A stretch of DNA of 64,000 nt from Parus major (lineage: Eukaryota; Chordata; Aves; Passeriformes; Paridae). The stretch is from assembly GCF_001522545.3 (NCBI RefSeq), contig NC_031770.1:24988167-25052166 (forward strand), written 5' to 3'. Within the stretch, counting starts at the first letter, position 1, and each line of letters opens with the position of its first letter. Shown one piece after another: positions 1 through 11,800 of the stretch. Below the pieces are notes generated by a model. That model was not told the origin of the DNA. It did no database searches and worked only from the letters and a program-made list of their open reading frames with translations. Position numbers and translations under genes: made by a program.

Positions 1-2567
1 ACTGTAAAATGACAAAGTTTTTACTCTATATACACATCACTTTCCCTTCACATCTTTTTTCCCCTTGCAACTAACTTCTTCTTGTCTCCATTCTAAAACG
101 TGCAAAGATGAAAAGGTCAGTTGAAAGTATTCAAGGCTTCCTTCTCCCTTCTGTTAGACACAGCACAAATGAATTAACTATGCAGCCACAGTTTTTTCAT
201 TCACACAAAATCTGTGTTTTGTGACCTCTGTAGGACCCTGCAGTTCAGGTCCTTGATCTAGAAATGCAAAACCTGAGCACTGTACTGGTCAGACCTTTAG
301 CATTCTCCTTGCACAGCACAGAGTTGTAGAGAGCAAGACAAAGCATCAGAAGATGAACATTTATGAAGAGATGACTTATCTGGTCATGTATTTCTCAGGT
401 TTTCAGGCAAATGCTCAGCCATAGCTCCATGGATCCCCCTTGTCCTCTGCTCGCTCCTCCATAACTATGTAACTTTATTTTTTGATTAGTGTGAACTCAC
501 ACCGTAGAGACACTGCTCTTCTCTACTTGAGCTGTTAATGCATTGTTGCACTGGGTTTCACCTACCTCCTTTGCAGACATACTTCTCTTAATGTGAAGTC
601 GGAGGATGTTCAGCTGGCCAAATTCCCCTAAGCAGGCTCAGCCCACGCTGAAGGAAGTACTACCAACTACCCTGAAACTCAGGAAAGGTAACTACTTCAC
701 AGAGTTAATGTTTCTTTCTAATAAGTCCACCTAAACATACTCCTGGAAACAGCAATTCTTTTCCTGCAGATGGGAAATTTGTGTGTTCCACTTTGACAAG
801 TCATACAGATTCAGTAATAGTGCTAAAACACCTTAGAAATTTCTTTTTTCCGTAGCAGCAATGAGTTAGCCTAGGTTTTGAAAACTAGTTTGTTGTTCTC
901 AGCAATATTTGTTATTACCCAATTTTATATTACTTCTCTTCTACATCTGGTAAAGTGTCTTCATCAGTTATTTATTCCTAAAGTTTCTCTTATCCTTAGA
1001 TTTCAGTTTTGTATTTTGAAGTTCAACTTCAAAATACAGATTCAACAAAAGAAAGCTTTGTCCAAGATTCTTAATTTGTCCTCAAAACCTGAATTGGGCT
1101 TATAAATAGTTCCCTGGTGTTCTAAAAGCTGGAATTCAGCAGAATTGTCTTTAATGGTAAACATATCCAAAACAAAGCCTTTGCTTTTACAAACGTGAAC
1201 ATCCAAAATGCAGAAACACTTAAAAACTTGGCCAGTGTGACTCGCTGGAAGTCACACAGGAAATGAATGGCAACTGGGTGTGCTTTAAAAGAATTGTAAC
1301 ACTGACTACTAACTAGACCAGCTAGCTAATGCCTACCATGCATTAGTACTTTTTAAAAACATGTGACAGTTCAACAATATAATCCACACTCAATACATAG
1401 CATCTCTTTTCCTCTGCTGCTGGTGTAAATGATATCAGAATCTGTCCCTTCATTCACATCAAATCACACAAAAAAAATATAAACCACCAATTTTCGAAAG
1501 ACTAAATATTCTGATGATTCTTTGCTTTAATCTGTATTTTTTTCCCTTTCTTGTCACATTCAAAGGTTGACATTTGAAGAATGCAGTACTCTCTTTACCA
1601 AGCTTTTTTACAAGTGGATCTAAATCTCAAATCATCTATGCTTTTCAAGACTATTCAAATTCATGAAGGCAAAATTATCCTCACTGTCATACCAGTATTT
1701 TCAGCTTTATCCCATTCCAGCTTCATGTCAACAACCATCCTCTCTTCTCACTGAGTTTAGAATGCCATGTAGACAATAAGAAAACATTGCCTACTCTGAA
1801 TGCAGCTTTTTGGATTGGTCAAATTCCCTTGTTAGTGCTCAGCTAGTATTGCCAGAAATAAACCTAACATGTTGGATTTAAACAGACTTACATACATGGC
1901 TGCAATCTGTACACGTGCAAATACATCCACATTCTCTTCAAACCTTTACCTGTATGGATCAGGGACATGGATGTCCTGCAGCAAAACCAAGTCTCATTTC
2001 CAAAGTCTTCTGCTGACCCTTTTTTTTATCCTGAATTTTATCCTGAATTGGTTAAACAATACTCTCCAGCTTATGCCAACAGCTCACTATCATCTCCTAA
2101 AGCATCCACTCTGTTCCACTAGTTCACCCTGGTATTAGCAACTCCCCAAATTTTTAGAAACTTCAAACTCAGAATTCCTGGAAACAGATGCCTCAACTCA
2201 ACCCAAATTTATTCTACATCCTCCTCTCCACACAACTCTTTTCAGTTGCTTGGCATCACAGAGTCTGTAAAGGCCACAGTTTTGGAATCAAATTAATTTT
2301 CCAACATCCAGTGCAGAGCCACAGGGAAATGCTATCTGGAATCCACAGGTTTCATGAAGCAGAAATTCTTTTTTTATTGGTTGTTTACACTCCTTTACTG
2401 CAAATATGGCTATTTTATGGAGTCATTAGGAATGACATGGGGCCAGCCCTCTCTTTGAGCTGAAAATAATTTAAAAGTTGGAGCAGAATTCAAACACATT
2501 TCTATCTCTGGAAAAACTTCAACACTGGGAACAAGTTGTTTTACCAAAACAACTTGGACAAACTTAC
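1..2567 (-). other. ABCG5 intron 7 (incomplete)
   Basis: AT-rich noncoding DNA downstream of ABCG5 exon 7. I looked on the minus strand for the connector and membrane-domain exons (DLTSVD-like text, TM helices) and found none with splice sites. This should therefore be the beginning of intron 7, with exons 8-13 beyond the left edge. No repeat family was recognised in it. Confidence 0.6.
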
Positions 2568-2697
2568 CATAGAAGTCAAAAGGATTTGATTGTTCAGGAC
2601 AAGAATAGCCACAGTCACTAAAAAATGTGATCATTTCCATAGGGTTCCCACAGAAAACCATTTCTCCAAAGCTCATGATGGATATTTTATCGAATAA
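2568..2697 (-). CDS. ABCG5: ABCG5 coding exon 7
   Basis: Acceptor CCCCAACAG|TTA. It encodes residues 252-294, [17 protein letters not shown] through EQSNPFDFY, the end of the NBD before the connector to the membrane domain. The donor is ATG|GTAAG. A CR1 fragment ends 44 bp upstream of the acceptor. Confidence 0.96.
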
Positions 2698-5600
2698 CTG
2701 TTGGGGAAAAATTAATATTTTAGCAGTATGTAAGTATCTAAGAATCACAGAACATGCTGACTTGGAAGGAATCCTGATGGATCATTGAGTCCAACTCCTG
2801 GCCCTGCATAAGACACCCCAAGAATCACACCGTGTGTCTGAGAGCATTGTCCTAAAGTTTCCTGAACTCTGTCAGACTTGGTGGCCACTTCCCTGGAGAG
2901 TCTGTTCCCAACCACCCTCTGTGTGAAAAATCTTTTTATAAGATCCAACCTAAGCCTCCCCTGTCACACTTCAGGCCATTCCCTCAGGTCCTGTCACTGG
3001 TCACCACAGCGATCAGATCAGGAGTGCATTCATTCTGGAGCATAGCTACTGTCTTGAGTAGAAATGCTTTGATGGGTAAAATAGTTTTGACACATTCAAA
3101 CTTCCTTACTATATTTCTCCCAAAAGAAGCCTGTCCTTTCTTTCACTCTTCTCACTGGTGGTTATGCAAAATGACACATATCTAAGCTCTAGTGGTTCTC
3201 AAAACTGTCAATGACAGCAGCAAACAGAGGCAATCCACAAAAAGAGATGTGACTTTCTGACTTCACTTCTAAAGCACCTTCACTTACTCACTGATCTCCT
3301 TCAGTGCTTAATAGCCTCAGTCTATAGAACCCCAAAAACTGTTAGCAAGATTATCCTGAAGTGCTTAAGGACTCTTAACAACACTACTCTTCAAGTGAAC
3401 ATTTGCCAGGTCAAGATTCCCACCAGCTATGATCAATCCATGTTCTCAAGACACCAGGACTGCTTTCACTCCAGAAAAGCACCGTTGCTCCCATCTGGCT
3501 CTACAACAATTTACACTGCATTCAGTCAGCCAGGGAAGAGGAGTTTTGCACTCGTGTGGCAGGTGGTAGGTAAGAGCAAAGTGAGAAACAGTAATGGGAA
3601 GGGAGAAATGCTCTCCCCAGCACAAACCCAAGCAAGGTAGGACTGCCTCACCACACGACCAAGGTGCACCCACATGCCTTAATCGCAGCTTTTCCCAGTG
3701 GTTTTGTTTTGGGTGTTTTCACAACAGAAGCATTAGGCACACAGTCAGAGTCCATACTATCTTTACAAGGCAATGTGCGTCCCCAAGTGCCCTGTGACTG
3801 GCACAAGGCCAGAGTTGCAAAGTTCAAGAGAAGCCTCTATTTATGCAAAGAAAAAGAGGCAGCTATACTGGTTCTTGTACTTCCATCCCGAAAAGAACCT
3901 AAGTACTAAAAACTCTGGTGGAAAAGCCAGTAGTGAGTAGGCATCACCTACCTTGAAAAGCTCTGAGCGAGGCTGATGGATTGTAAGAATCACAATCCTG
4001 CCTCTGTGTGCAAGCTCTGAGAGAAGCGAGACAAGTTGGTTTGCAGTCAGGCAGTCCAGCCCTGTCGTTGGTTCATCAAGTAGCATGACCTCTGTCAAAT
4101 GACAAAGAATAGCTTTAGAATTCAGGTAAATGAGGAGCAAATGGCATAGCTTCTGCCCTTAAAGCTAATTTGGCAAATAACACAGGTCTTTACAGGTGAA
4201 GTTCCACACATAAAGCAGGGATGCACAGATATTGCCATGACGTCATCTTTCAGTTTTAGTTAGTTACAGTGGTTCAGTTTTAATGACTGAATGAATAAGG
4301 ACATTAAAAAATATTTCAGAGCATAATACTTCTTCTTCTAAATTCATGTAAAATCTGAAAATTACCAAAACAGTTTAGATGCATACATCTGTTCTAAGAA
4401 CAATAATGATAAATTTCAGCATGTACAAAATTGTAAATATAAGTGACAAAATTAACCAGAATTAAGTAGAATTTATATATTCTGAATTAAATCTATATAT
4501 ACACACAGAGCAGTTTGATCATTTGTTACGAACAAACCAAGAATTGTTAAAAATACAGCAGATTCAATTCCATAGATTGAAGCAGATATTAACACCTTTT
4601 CTTTATTTTATTGCACATGAAAGGGAAAAACTTAAGTCCACTATTTTTAGAGACACAGAACAGAAGAGGGCAGTCCAATCTTGACCAGGGTACGAGGGGA
4701 TGAGAGTTTTCACTACAGGTTTATCTACACAGAATCACTATAGTGTTTACTATAAAGTTTAGTGAGGTCCTGAGCAGCAACTACACCCCAGGAGTCACCA
4801 GTAGTAGGGATGCACCTCACTGTACTATTTAAGCTCCTTCCTGCCTAATATGTAGTTGTAGCACATCCATATGGCTACAAGGACTCCAGCATCCAATAAA
4901 TATGTGCTGTACATTCACTCCATGAGATTCTGACACTTCAAGAAACTCTCTCAAAACAGACAAAATTTTTCCCATGGATAATCCTTCCATTGTTATTCAG
5001 CTTTGACTTCCTTTCACTGAATTTTTTCGGCTCTGGAACATATATGGTACTCACACATACATACATAGATCAAGAGCAGCTACTCCACTACAAGGGTCAG
5101 TGCCTGCACATGTATGGCTCTAATGTACTCAAAAATGATAAATTAATTGGCCACAACCAACGTTTGGGAAAAGTGAATCCAGAATGACTTAAAATACATA
5201 AATCAAAGACTAAACTTATGTTCAGTCCCTAAGATTTTTAAACTGTCTGCTTTCCAAGATCAATCAACAGATCAATGGCAAACCCCAGTTACTGCTTATT
5301 CTTTTCTGTCATCACCAGACTGGCTTCTGCCAAATTAAAGAATACAAATAGTTTTTCATTTTAAAGTGGTTTACAAAGGCCTGTGGTAGGAGCACAGAGT
5401 GACACAGCCTTGTTTTATTTTGAAAATCCATGAAGTGGTACTTACTGGGATCTTGTAAAAGCTGCGCTGCAACCGATACCCGACGCCTCTCACCCCCAGA
5501 AATTCCTACAACATTCCGACTTCCAATTATTTTGTCAGCAATATGGCTAAGACTCAGCTCAGCCATAACTGCATCTACCTGAAAAATAATTACAATTTCA

Positions 5601-8313
5601 AAAGACTAGACACAGTCCAGCTCAGATACCTGTGTGCAATGTTAAAGAACAGCAAAAATAAAATACATAATTTTAAGTTATAGCTTTACCAATATCCTGC
5701 TTGCATCCATTCTAGCTGGACGGTATCTAGCCTAACTTCTATTTGATAATTTTTAATTCATTATTTAAATTATTTTTTTAAAAAATTATTTCAATGTATT
5801 CTGAAATTAGTAAATTTTAGCTTCACTTGACATTAAGAGATAAGAGTTCAAAGATGGGACTAAAAGTTAAGGTATAGAGCATAATGTGCTACTCTGGCTT
5901 CCAAAATCAGGGAGCAGGAAGGCACATCAATTCTGGGAAAGTGTGAAGTAATGAGTTGAAGACTAGGGAAGAGAGAAGACAGAAAGCAAGACCCTCTGGC
6001 CAGGAATATCCAATTTTACTTCAACAGAATTCAAAAAGACCCCTTTAAATAAATCTGAAACACAGATTTTATCAAGAAAGTAGCTTGTAGGGGGCTTAGA
6101 GTAGATCAGTGCTTTTCTGAGCTGTTGTGGTTAGTGAGAGATGTCCTACAGGAGACAGAGTGGTGTCAAAATCAGTTCTGCTGTCCATGAGATTTGCCAC
6201 CACACCACACATGTGTGGCATGGCACATGGCCCTAAATACCCCAGAGAACAGATTCCCCTCTGGGGAAGAGGAACTGGCCTCAGTATCAAGACCAGCATC
6301 TCCTGCAGTAGTAACTGCTTCAACTTTGGGTGGGAGGGTTTTGTCCCAGCATAATGGTGATGCCCTGGGGCACCAGCACAAACCTCTTGAAGAGGTGGGA
6401 CAACCAGAGAGTTTGTGTCCTACTCCTCAGCAGAGGGATCTCTCCCCATTTGCAGAATGAGGATTACAAAACCTCATAAACATAAAACACAGACATGGAT
6501 GGAAAGTGCTGCTGGTGAAAACACTACGTAACATCCTGTATGACTTTCTGGTGGAAGACTGTAAAATACCAACCTTCTTTTTGATGGACTTGTTGGAACA
6601 TTTCTTAACAGTTAGTAAAGCTGTGTAGGTCAAAGACTCCTGTATGGTGAGAAAGCTTAACAAAGTGTCACTCTGAAAAAAAGTGCAGAGGAAGAAGTCA
6701 GTCCTGTAGTAATTAAAATTTTGTCCCTCTTCATGCAAGCTTAATCACTCATACAGCTTATTAACTAATTTGTCCCAAATTTACTAGTAAAATCACATTC
6801 ACATGACGCTACTCCATTACACTAGCAACATTTTTTTTACACAAAAGGAAGCACAGTACACAAAAAATAAACGTAGAATTCAACCTGTGGCACATAAGAG
6901 AAACAATCTCTGAACTGTTCCCTCTTCAGCTGACGTCCATTCACATAGACTTCACCCAAGAAGTTGTCTTTATGTCCCAGTCTTCCTGATATTGCATCCA
7001 GAAGTGTTGTTTTCCCAGACCCTTTCAAACAAAAGAAATCAATCAAGTGCTGAGATGAAATTTGTGATTCCAAGAGTGGCAGCCTGACTTGGATGGACAC
7101 ATGAAAAGTACAAAGTTGGATTATTTTCTCAATAACTTAAAAACAATAGGCCCTGAAAATGCAGCTAATTAAGGGAAAGTAAATGGGAAAACTAGAATGT
7201 AAATTAGCATTTAAATAATAAAAACTTTGCAGCAAAACATTTGAGTTTTGAAGTAACCTTGTCTGTTACTGAAGTTATAATTGTTACTTAGCAGACAGAA
7301 GACTGAACTCTGAAAACCAAGCACCAGTTTCACAATGCAGTAGTTAAAATCAGCCATAATTTCATAATTTAAAACACAGACCTCAGTCACATTTGAGTCA
7401 TTGTGGAAGTCGCCACTATTAACTGTGATCTTATTTCTTTTAAAATACTGGAACAACTTACCAGAATTTCCTAAAATCCCCATAATCTGGCCACTTTCTA
7501 TGTGAAATGAAACATCCTTAAGTATTTGCCGGGTCCATTTTTTACAATATAAAGAAAAGTTCCACCACGGGCCAACACGTTCTCTTGGAAAACAAACATC
7601 AATAAAAAAATTAGAGACAGAATATGCAAACATTTTGCATAAAGCAAGTGAATGGTTCATAGCTACTTGCATGTGGGATGGGAGCTGCAAGAATTTTAAA
7701 ATATGAAAAAATAAAAATATTTTCCCCCTTACCCTTTCCCCTCCTAAGGCTTGTAACTTTGGCATTATCTAGAAGATAAAACGAGGTCTGAGCACATTTT
7801 TCAGAATGATTGCTATGAGGTTTTTGGACTATAACCAAAAGGGCAAACGTGAACTGTGGCTCTATCAGCTGATGTTTGCCAGCCATTAATTCACCTGTTC
7901 CTTTCCTTAGGGCCTCGTGTTATCCCTCTGGCAGCAGCAGGAAAGGCAGTGGGAAAGGGCACAAGGTTTGGAAATCTCCGGTAAAGCACGTTTTTCAGAG
8001 GCGTGAAGGAGATGTGGGGAGCTCGGGAGGGCTCTGCCCTGAGGGGAGGGTCCGGCGCCATGAGGGGAGCCTGGCACCATGGCTCCTGCCGCGCTGGGCT
8101 GCGGCCGAGCCCACAGCGCACGGGGCCGGCCCCGCTCCCGCAGCCCCTGGTGCCGCTGCAGGGACCCTCCACACCGCCCTCCCAGCCCTACCTGATGGTG
8201 TAGGAGACACCCTGGACGCTGATGCTGTCGGGGAGCTCCCCCGCAGCCTTCACCTCGCCTGTGTGCCCGATGCTGCCGCTCTGTTCCAGGGTGGGAGACG
8301 TTCCGCCCGACAT
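2568..8313 (-). CDS. ABCG5: ABCG5, sterol half-transporter, partial (coding exons 1-7, NBD)
   Basis: ATP-binding cassette half-transporter that pairs with ABCG8 to export plant sterols and cholesterol across the apical membranes of hepatocytes and enterocytes. Seven coding exons join in frame: 8313-8192, 7583-7462, 7021-6885, 6672-6574, 5578-5446, 4091-3952 and 2697-2568, giving 294 residues plus one base. Visible motifs are Walker A GNSGSGKTT (79-87), Q-loop Gln127, signature ISGGE (186-190), Walker B VMLLDE (206-211) and H-loop His243. The start ATG at 8313 has A at -3 and is the only in-frame ATG near the exon; it makes the N-terminus about nine residues shorter than human. Exon lengths from exon 2 on (122, 137, 99, 133, 140, 130) match the human gene as I recall it. 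No exon 8 is found in bases 1-2567, so the membrane half lies outside the window. The mammalian signature is ISTGE; here it is the canonical SGGE form. Confidence 0.97.
2742..3010 (-). repeat. CR1 LINE fragment, 3' part
   Basis: It reads as an inverted avian CR1 tail: agaatcacagaa, then a gagtccaactcctggccctg stretch, aagacaccccaagaatcacacc, and the conserved ttcccaaccaccctctgtgtgaa block. The 3' end is at the low coordinate, so the element is in the sense orientation of ABCG5. It is truncated at its 5' end near 3010 and has no coding capacity. Confidence 0.85.
3952..4091 (-). CDS. ABCG5: ABCG5 coding exon 6 (Walker B, D-loop, H-loop)
   Basis: It completes Lys205 and encodes [12 protein letters not shown] (Walker B and D-loop) and [11 protein letters not shown] (H-loop His243). 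It ends at Lys251 with an AAG|GTAGGT donor. 140 bp. Confidence 0.97.
5446..5578 (-). CDS. ABCG5: ABCG5 coding exon 5 (ABC signature)
   Basis: It begins [15 protein letters not shown] and carries the signature loop [11 protein letters not shown] at residues 185-195, ending QLLQDP plus one base (CCCA|GTAAG). Human ABCG5 has ISTGE here, from memory, so the Thr is replaced by the canonical Gly in this animal. Confidence 0.96.
6574..6672 (-). CDS. ABCG5: ABCG5 coding exon 4
   Basis: Acceptor TTTTTCAG|AGT. It encodes residues 128-160, [20 protein letters not shown] onward, the helical subdomain after the Q-loop. It ends KKK at an AAG|GTTGGT donor. 99 bp, both ends phase 0. Confidence 0.95.
6885..7021 (-). 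CDS. ABCG5: ABCG5 coding exon 3
   Basis: Acceptor TTGAAAG|GG. It completes Walker A (GSGKTT) and continues through the FLGEVYVNG strand region to the Q-loop CFSYVPQ, ending at Gln127 with the CAG|GTTGAA donor. Length 137 bp, phase 0 end. Confidence 0.96.
7462..7583 (-). CDS. ABCG5: ABCG5 coding exon 2
   Basis: Acceptor CCAAG|AGAACG. It encodes residues 42-81 (ERVGPWW through GILGNS), including the first strands of the NBD and the start of Walker A. The donor G|GTAAG splits Walker A after the first base of Gly82. ABCG8 intron 3 also interrupts its Walker A, consistent with an ancient duplication of the pair. Confidence 0.96.
8192..8313 (-). CDS. ABCG5: ABCG5 coding exon 1
   Basis: It starts [11 protein letters not shown] and ends with two bases of the Arg41 codon before a CAG|GTAGGG donor. 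It encodes the poorly conserved cytosolic N-terminus; the last residues, GVSYTI, align with the human SYSVSH segment. It sits in GC-rich promoter-proximal DNA. The 5'UTR limit cannot be set from sequence. Confidence 0.9.
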
Positions 8314-8791
8314 CCTGGGGTGCCCGTCCTCCGCAGCCTCTCCGCGTCCCTCACGCTGCTGGCCGGGTTCCTGGCACTGCCACTGCCGCCACCACCATGC
8401 CTCCCCCGGCACCACGCAGGGGCAGCTCCCGCTGTCCCGGGTCAGAGCAGGTCGCTGCCCCCGGCACTTGCCACCTCAAAGAAAACAGAGAGGCTGGCTC
8501 CCTGTTCTTTCTTTTTCCAGAGAATAACTGATCAGTGATTAGCCGAAGCCGCTATCTGATGTACCTTTAGCCTGAGCTATTAGTGTCCTAGAGGTGGGGA
8601 GTATTTCCCTGTCCACGGGGTCATGCCAGCTGCAGAGACACAGAGCGCCAGGAGAAATGGTGCTGCGGTGAGGGTTCCTGGAAAGGACTGCGCTCCAAAC
8701 CAAGAGAAGGATTTCCACAGCTTTCAAAGAGACGATAGACAAACCACTGCAGGGAGCGAGACGTTCCACCACCACCACCACCACCACTACT
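8314..8791. promoter_or_regulatory. Divergent ABCG5/ABCG8 promoter interval
   Basis: These 478 bp separate the two start codons and must hold both promoters and 5'UTRs. The ABCG5 side is GC- and CpG-rich (about 8314-8470); the ABCG8 side is mixed, with no obvious TATA box next to either start. GATA core motifs are visible at 8734-8737 (plus) and 8553-8556 (read as GATA on minus). GATA, HNF4A and LRH-1 inputs are reported for the mammalian interval, but I see no clear LRH-1 element here. Transcription start sites cannot be placed from sequence. Confidence 0.8.
8766..8786 (+). repeat. (CCA)7 microsatellite in ABCG8 leader
   Basis: Seven perfect CCA units end five bases before the ABCG8 start codon. 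The tract lies in the probable 5'UTR and may be length-polymorphic. Confidence 0.9.
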
Positions 8792-8842
8792 ATGAAGGAA
8801 ACTACTGAAAATGTCTGTCTGGACGATGCCAGCTGCAGCCAG
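8792..8842 (+). CDS. ABCG8: ABCG8 coding exon 1
   Basis: It encodes 17 residues, [17 protein letters not shown], ending at a CAG|GTGATG donor, phase 0. The N-terminus is divergent and four residues shorter than the human exon as I recall it. The exon is placed by its position, Kozak context (A at -3), donor and phase match to exon 2 rather than by similarity. Confidence 0.8.
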
Positions 8843-11800
8843 GTGATGTGCGAGGGCTTGGTTGTGAGTGAGAGCCGCGTGGAGTGGGGAGGGGTCCGAG
8901 GGGCTCCGCTATCCCGCAGCTACCGCGCTGGCCAGGAGCGGGGGGAGGCAGGCAACCATCCTGCCCAGCGGGCTGGCACAGTCTGTGAGCCCTGAGCTCT
9001 GAAGCGGGGAGCAGGGTGCGCCCCCATCCCGCACCGGGGCACACTGAGCATGAGGCTGGCACTCAGGTGCCACCACCATCGTGGAGCAGAGAGAGCGTCT
9101 CCAAATGTATGGATGGAGGAGAGAGCTCCTGAGCATATCTTGGACTGGCTTTCCCAGGAAATGCCTTCAGACTGGATCCCCGCATTTGCTGAGGAGCACC
9201 TGTTCTTAAAAATTAGGTTCAGCATAATGAAGGGAGCAGAGGGCTTTGGCAGCAGGGGTAGTAGTTTGGAGGGCTTTCCTGTGGCTTTTCAGGCTGCTTA
9301 GTGTTATGTTGCTTTCTGCTGCGTATCTGGACTGAAAAAAAATAATCAGCCTTGTTTGCTGTGAGGGCAGAAGGCTGACACAAAGATCATGGTCATCCTC
9401 TGCCAAAGATACCACAGGCATGTATAGGGTCTGGTACACAGGGACCAGGTACGTTTGCCTTCGCTAGGCTATAAGTCTGACAAGTAGGAAAAGCACAGAA
9501 CTGTGGAAGAGATCCAGCTGTCTGGAAGGAAAACTGCAGGCATGCACACAGAGCTAAACCCAAAGCCAGAAAGCTGCCTTTCCTAGGACTTCCCAACTGC
9601 AGCTTTTCCTATGTAAAAGGGCCAAGTAGACTTATTTTACCTGATATATCAGAACATTAAGTTCCAGATGATAAATGGTGAATTTAAAAGAATAAAAGAG
9701 AAGAAAGGGACTGCACCAGTGGCTGCTTACCAATTTGTTCATAAAGCCTCCAAGTGTACCGAGTCCATGTGGAATTCAATAACAGACATACTTCCCATGA
9801 ACCTTCATTTTTAGCTGCCAAAATGCATCAATTACAATATGCACCATTTTGATTCAGTAGACAAATACTGCTGAAGTAGTACATCCTTCTTCCTCAAAAA
9901 AGTCTAATCTCTTTAGAGTGACATGACATTTATTTCCATTTTGAAAGTTTTCCCTTTTAATCTGAAAGCAACTGGAAAAGTGCAGCACATGTTTGGCCCT
10001 CACATGTCACTAGAACAAAGTACCTTTCACACTGATTAACAGATAACTGATAACTCATTTCAACCCTTCCTTGATTTCCTTGACTTTTGCACTACAGTAG
10101 TCCATCATTTATATTGTTACATCCCATAAATACATTTCCATTTGTGCTTCATCCTTTCTGAACTCAGACTTGAGCAGCACTTTAATTACTGCAATTAACT
10201 GATGTAATCCACCTAACAACTTTTCCAGACCAAGACCCAGGATACTATTTTTCACTCTGAAGAAGACAACAGTCTTTATTTCACATACAGTGGAAAATCA
10301 AATGTTCTGGAAGTCAAAGAACTCAACTACCAGGTAAAAAGCCTCAACTACCAACATGTAAAAATTGTCATTTATACACCTCCCTTCAGCAGGAAGCATA
10401 TCCAGCAATGCCTGTTTTTATACCCAGGCCATTTTAAAAGCCAAATAAAGTAGTTCACACGATTACTGCACAGTCAGCTTGTGAGCAGAGTCACACTCTT
10501 GGCTGCAATATTGACAGCAGACTAACCTCTGTATTGTAAATACATCCAGTAAAGTTAAGGGATAACACAGGAAGAGAGATCTGTTTCTAGGCCCAGCTTT
10601 GTTTCAGTCTTGAGCAAAATTATTCATCTGAGGGCTGGAGCAGAGGGACTTTCTGTTCAGCTAGGGATGAAAGGAGCCCTTGCTAGCAAGAACAAGTATG
10701 TGGAATAAATAAACAAACAAACAAATAACTAACTAACTAAATAAATAAATAAATGGGGGATAAAGAGAAGATGACTAACAAGGAGGATTTCAATGAAGCA
10801 GTGAAATATTTCATCTCCTTCTCACCATAGCATCTAAATAAGATTTCACAATTTTCAGTTTTGTGGAATTTCTAATTATATTTAAAGTTTGAAACATTTA
10901 GAATTTACTGTGGTAATAAATTACCAAAGTAACAAAACACAGAAAGCATTTTAGTGATTAAGAGAACAAGAAGCAAGGCATGAAAGCATAGGTGGCTGCA
11001 AAAGAGCTTCCTCCTATGAATGTCTGAAGATGAACAGTAATATTTTAATATATGCTTTGCTTGTAACATTATAACTTTGAAGTTGTTTTAAATAGTTTGT
11101 TGCTTGAATTGAAAGGAATTACTTCCTTCTTTGTTAGGTTAACACAGCATCCCAGATTCCCTGGTATGAGAACCTTGCTCAGATGAAAATGCCCTGGACG
11201 TGGAAATCAGATCCCCATTCGCACATGCCAGTAATCCAAAATCTGAATCTAAAAGTGAAAAGTGGTCAGATGCTTGCAATTATAGGAAGCACTGGTAAGA
11301 GCAAACACATTTCATTGTATGACCAGCTCTCAGATAAAATGGACATAATCAAGAGCAACACTCTGCAATCTTTATAATGTCAAAATCTAGTTGAGAAAAA
11401 ACTAATGGATGTGTCAGTAAAATACATTATTTAAGTGACATGATGAACAAGAAAACCGAGAAAGATTTTTTGGGGGGGGAAATTAACATTTATTTTTAAA
11501 CCAGTTTTTGTTATGCCCGACACACGTTTGCATTCTGTTTCCTCACGTGTAGTGAGGTATTGTTGCAAGTGTGGCCTTGCAGCCCCAGATTTGCTAGACA
11601 TGAATCAGTTTCATGGCTCAGATTCAACACAGTTCAATTGCAGACCATACTGAGATAGCAAACAAATGAGGCCAGACCCCATAAGAAAGATCAGTGCCAA
11701 CTTGCATAACCTTGAGCAGGAATTCCATTTGGACTGAAAATTCTAACAGGATAAAATAATGCATTTGTTTTAATTGATAGAAACTTACAGAGAAGAAAAG

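Noticed and set aside
2745..2948. Minus-strand open frame next to ABCG5 exon 7
   Set aside because: It lies entirely within the CR1 fragment and has no relation to reverse transcriptase coding sequence.
7876..8538. 220-codon plus-strand open frame and several antisense frames
   Set aside because: It overlaps ABCG5 exon 1 in antisense and the GC-rich promoter, where stop codons are rare. Low-complexity Ala/Pro/Gly/Arg composition; not a gene.
8623..8808. Open frame containing a His repeat before ABCG8
   Set aside because: The His run is simply the CCA microsatellite read in another frame. It is out of frame with ABCG8 exon 1.
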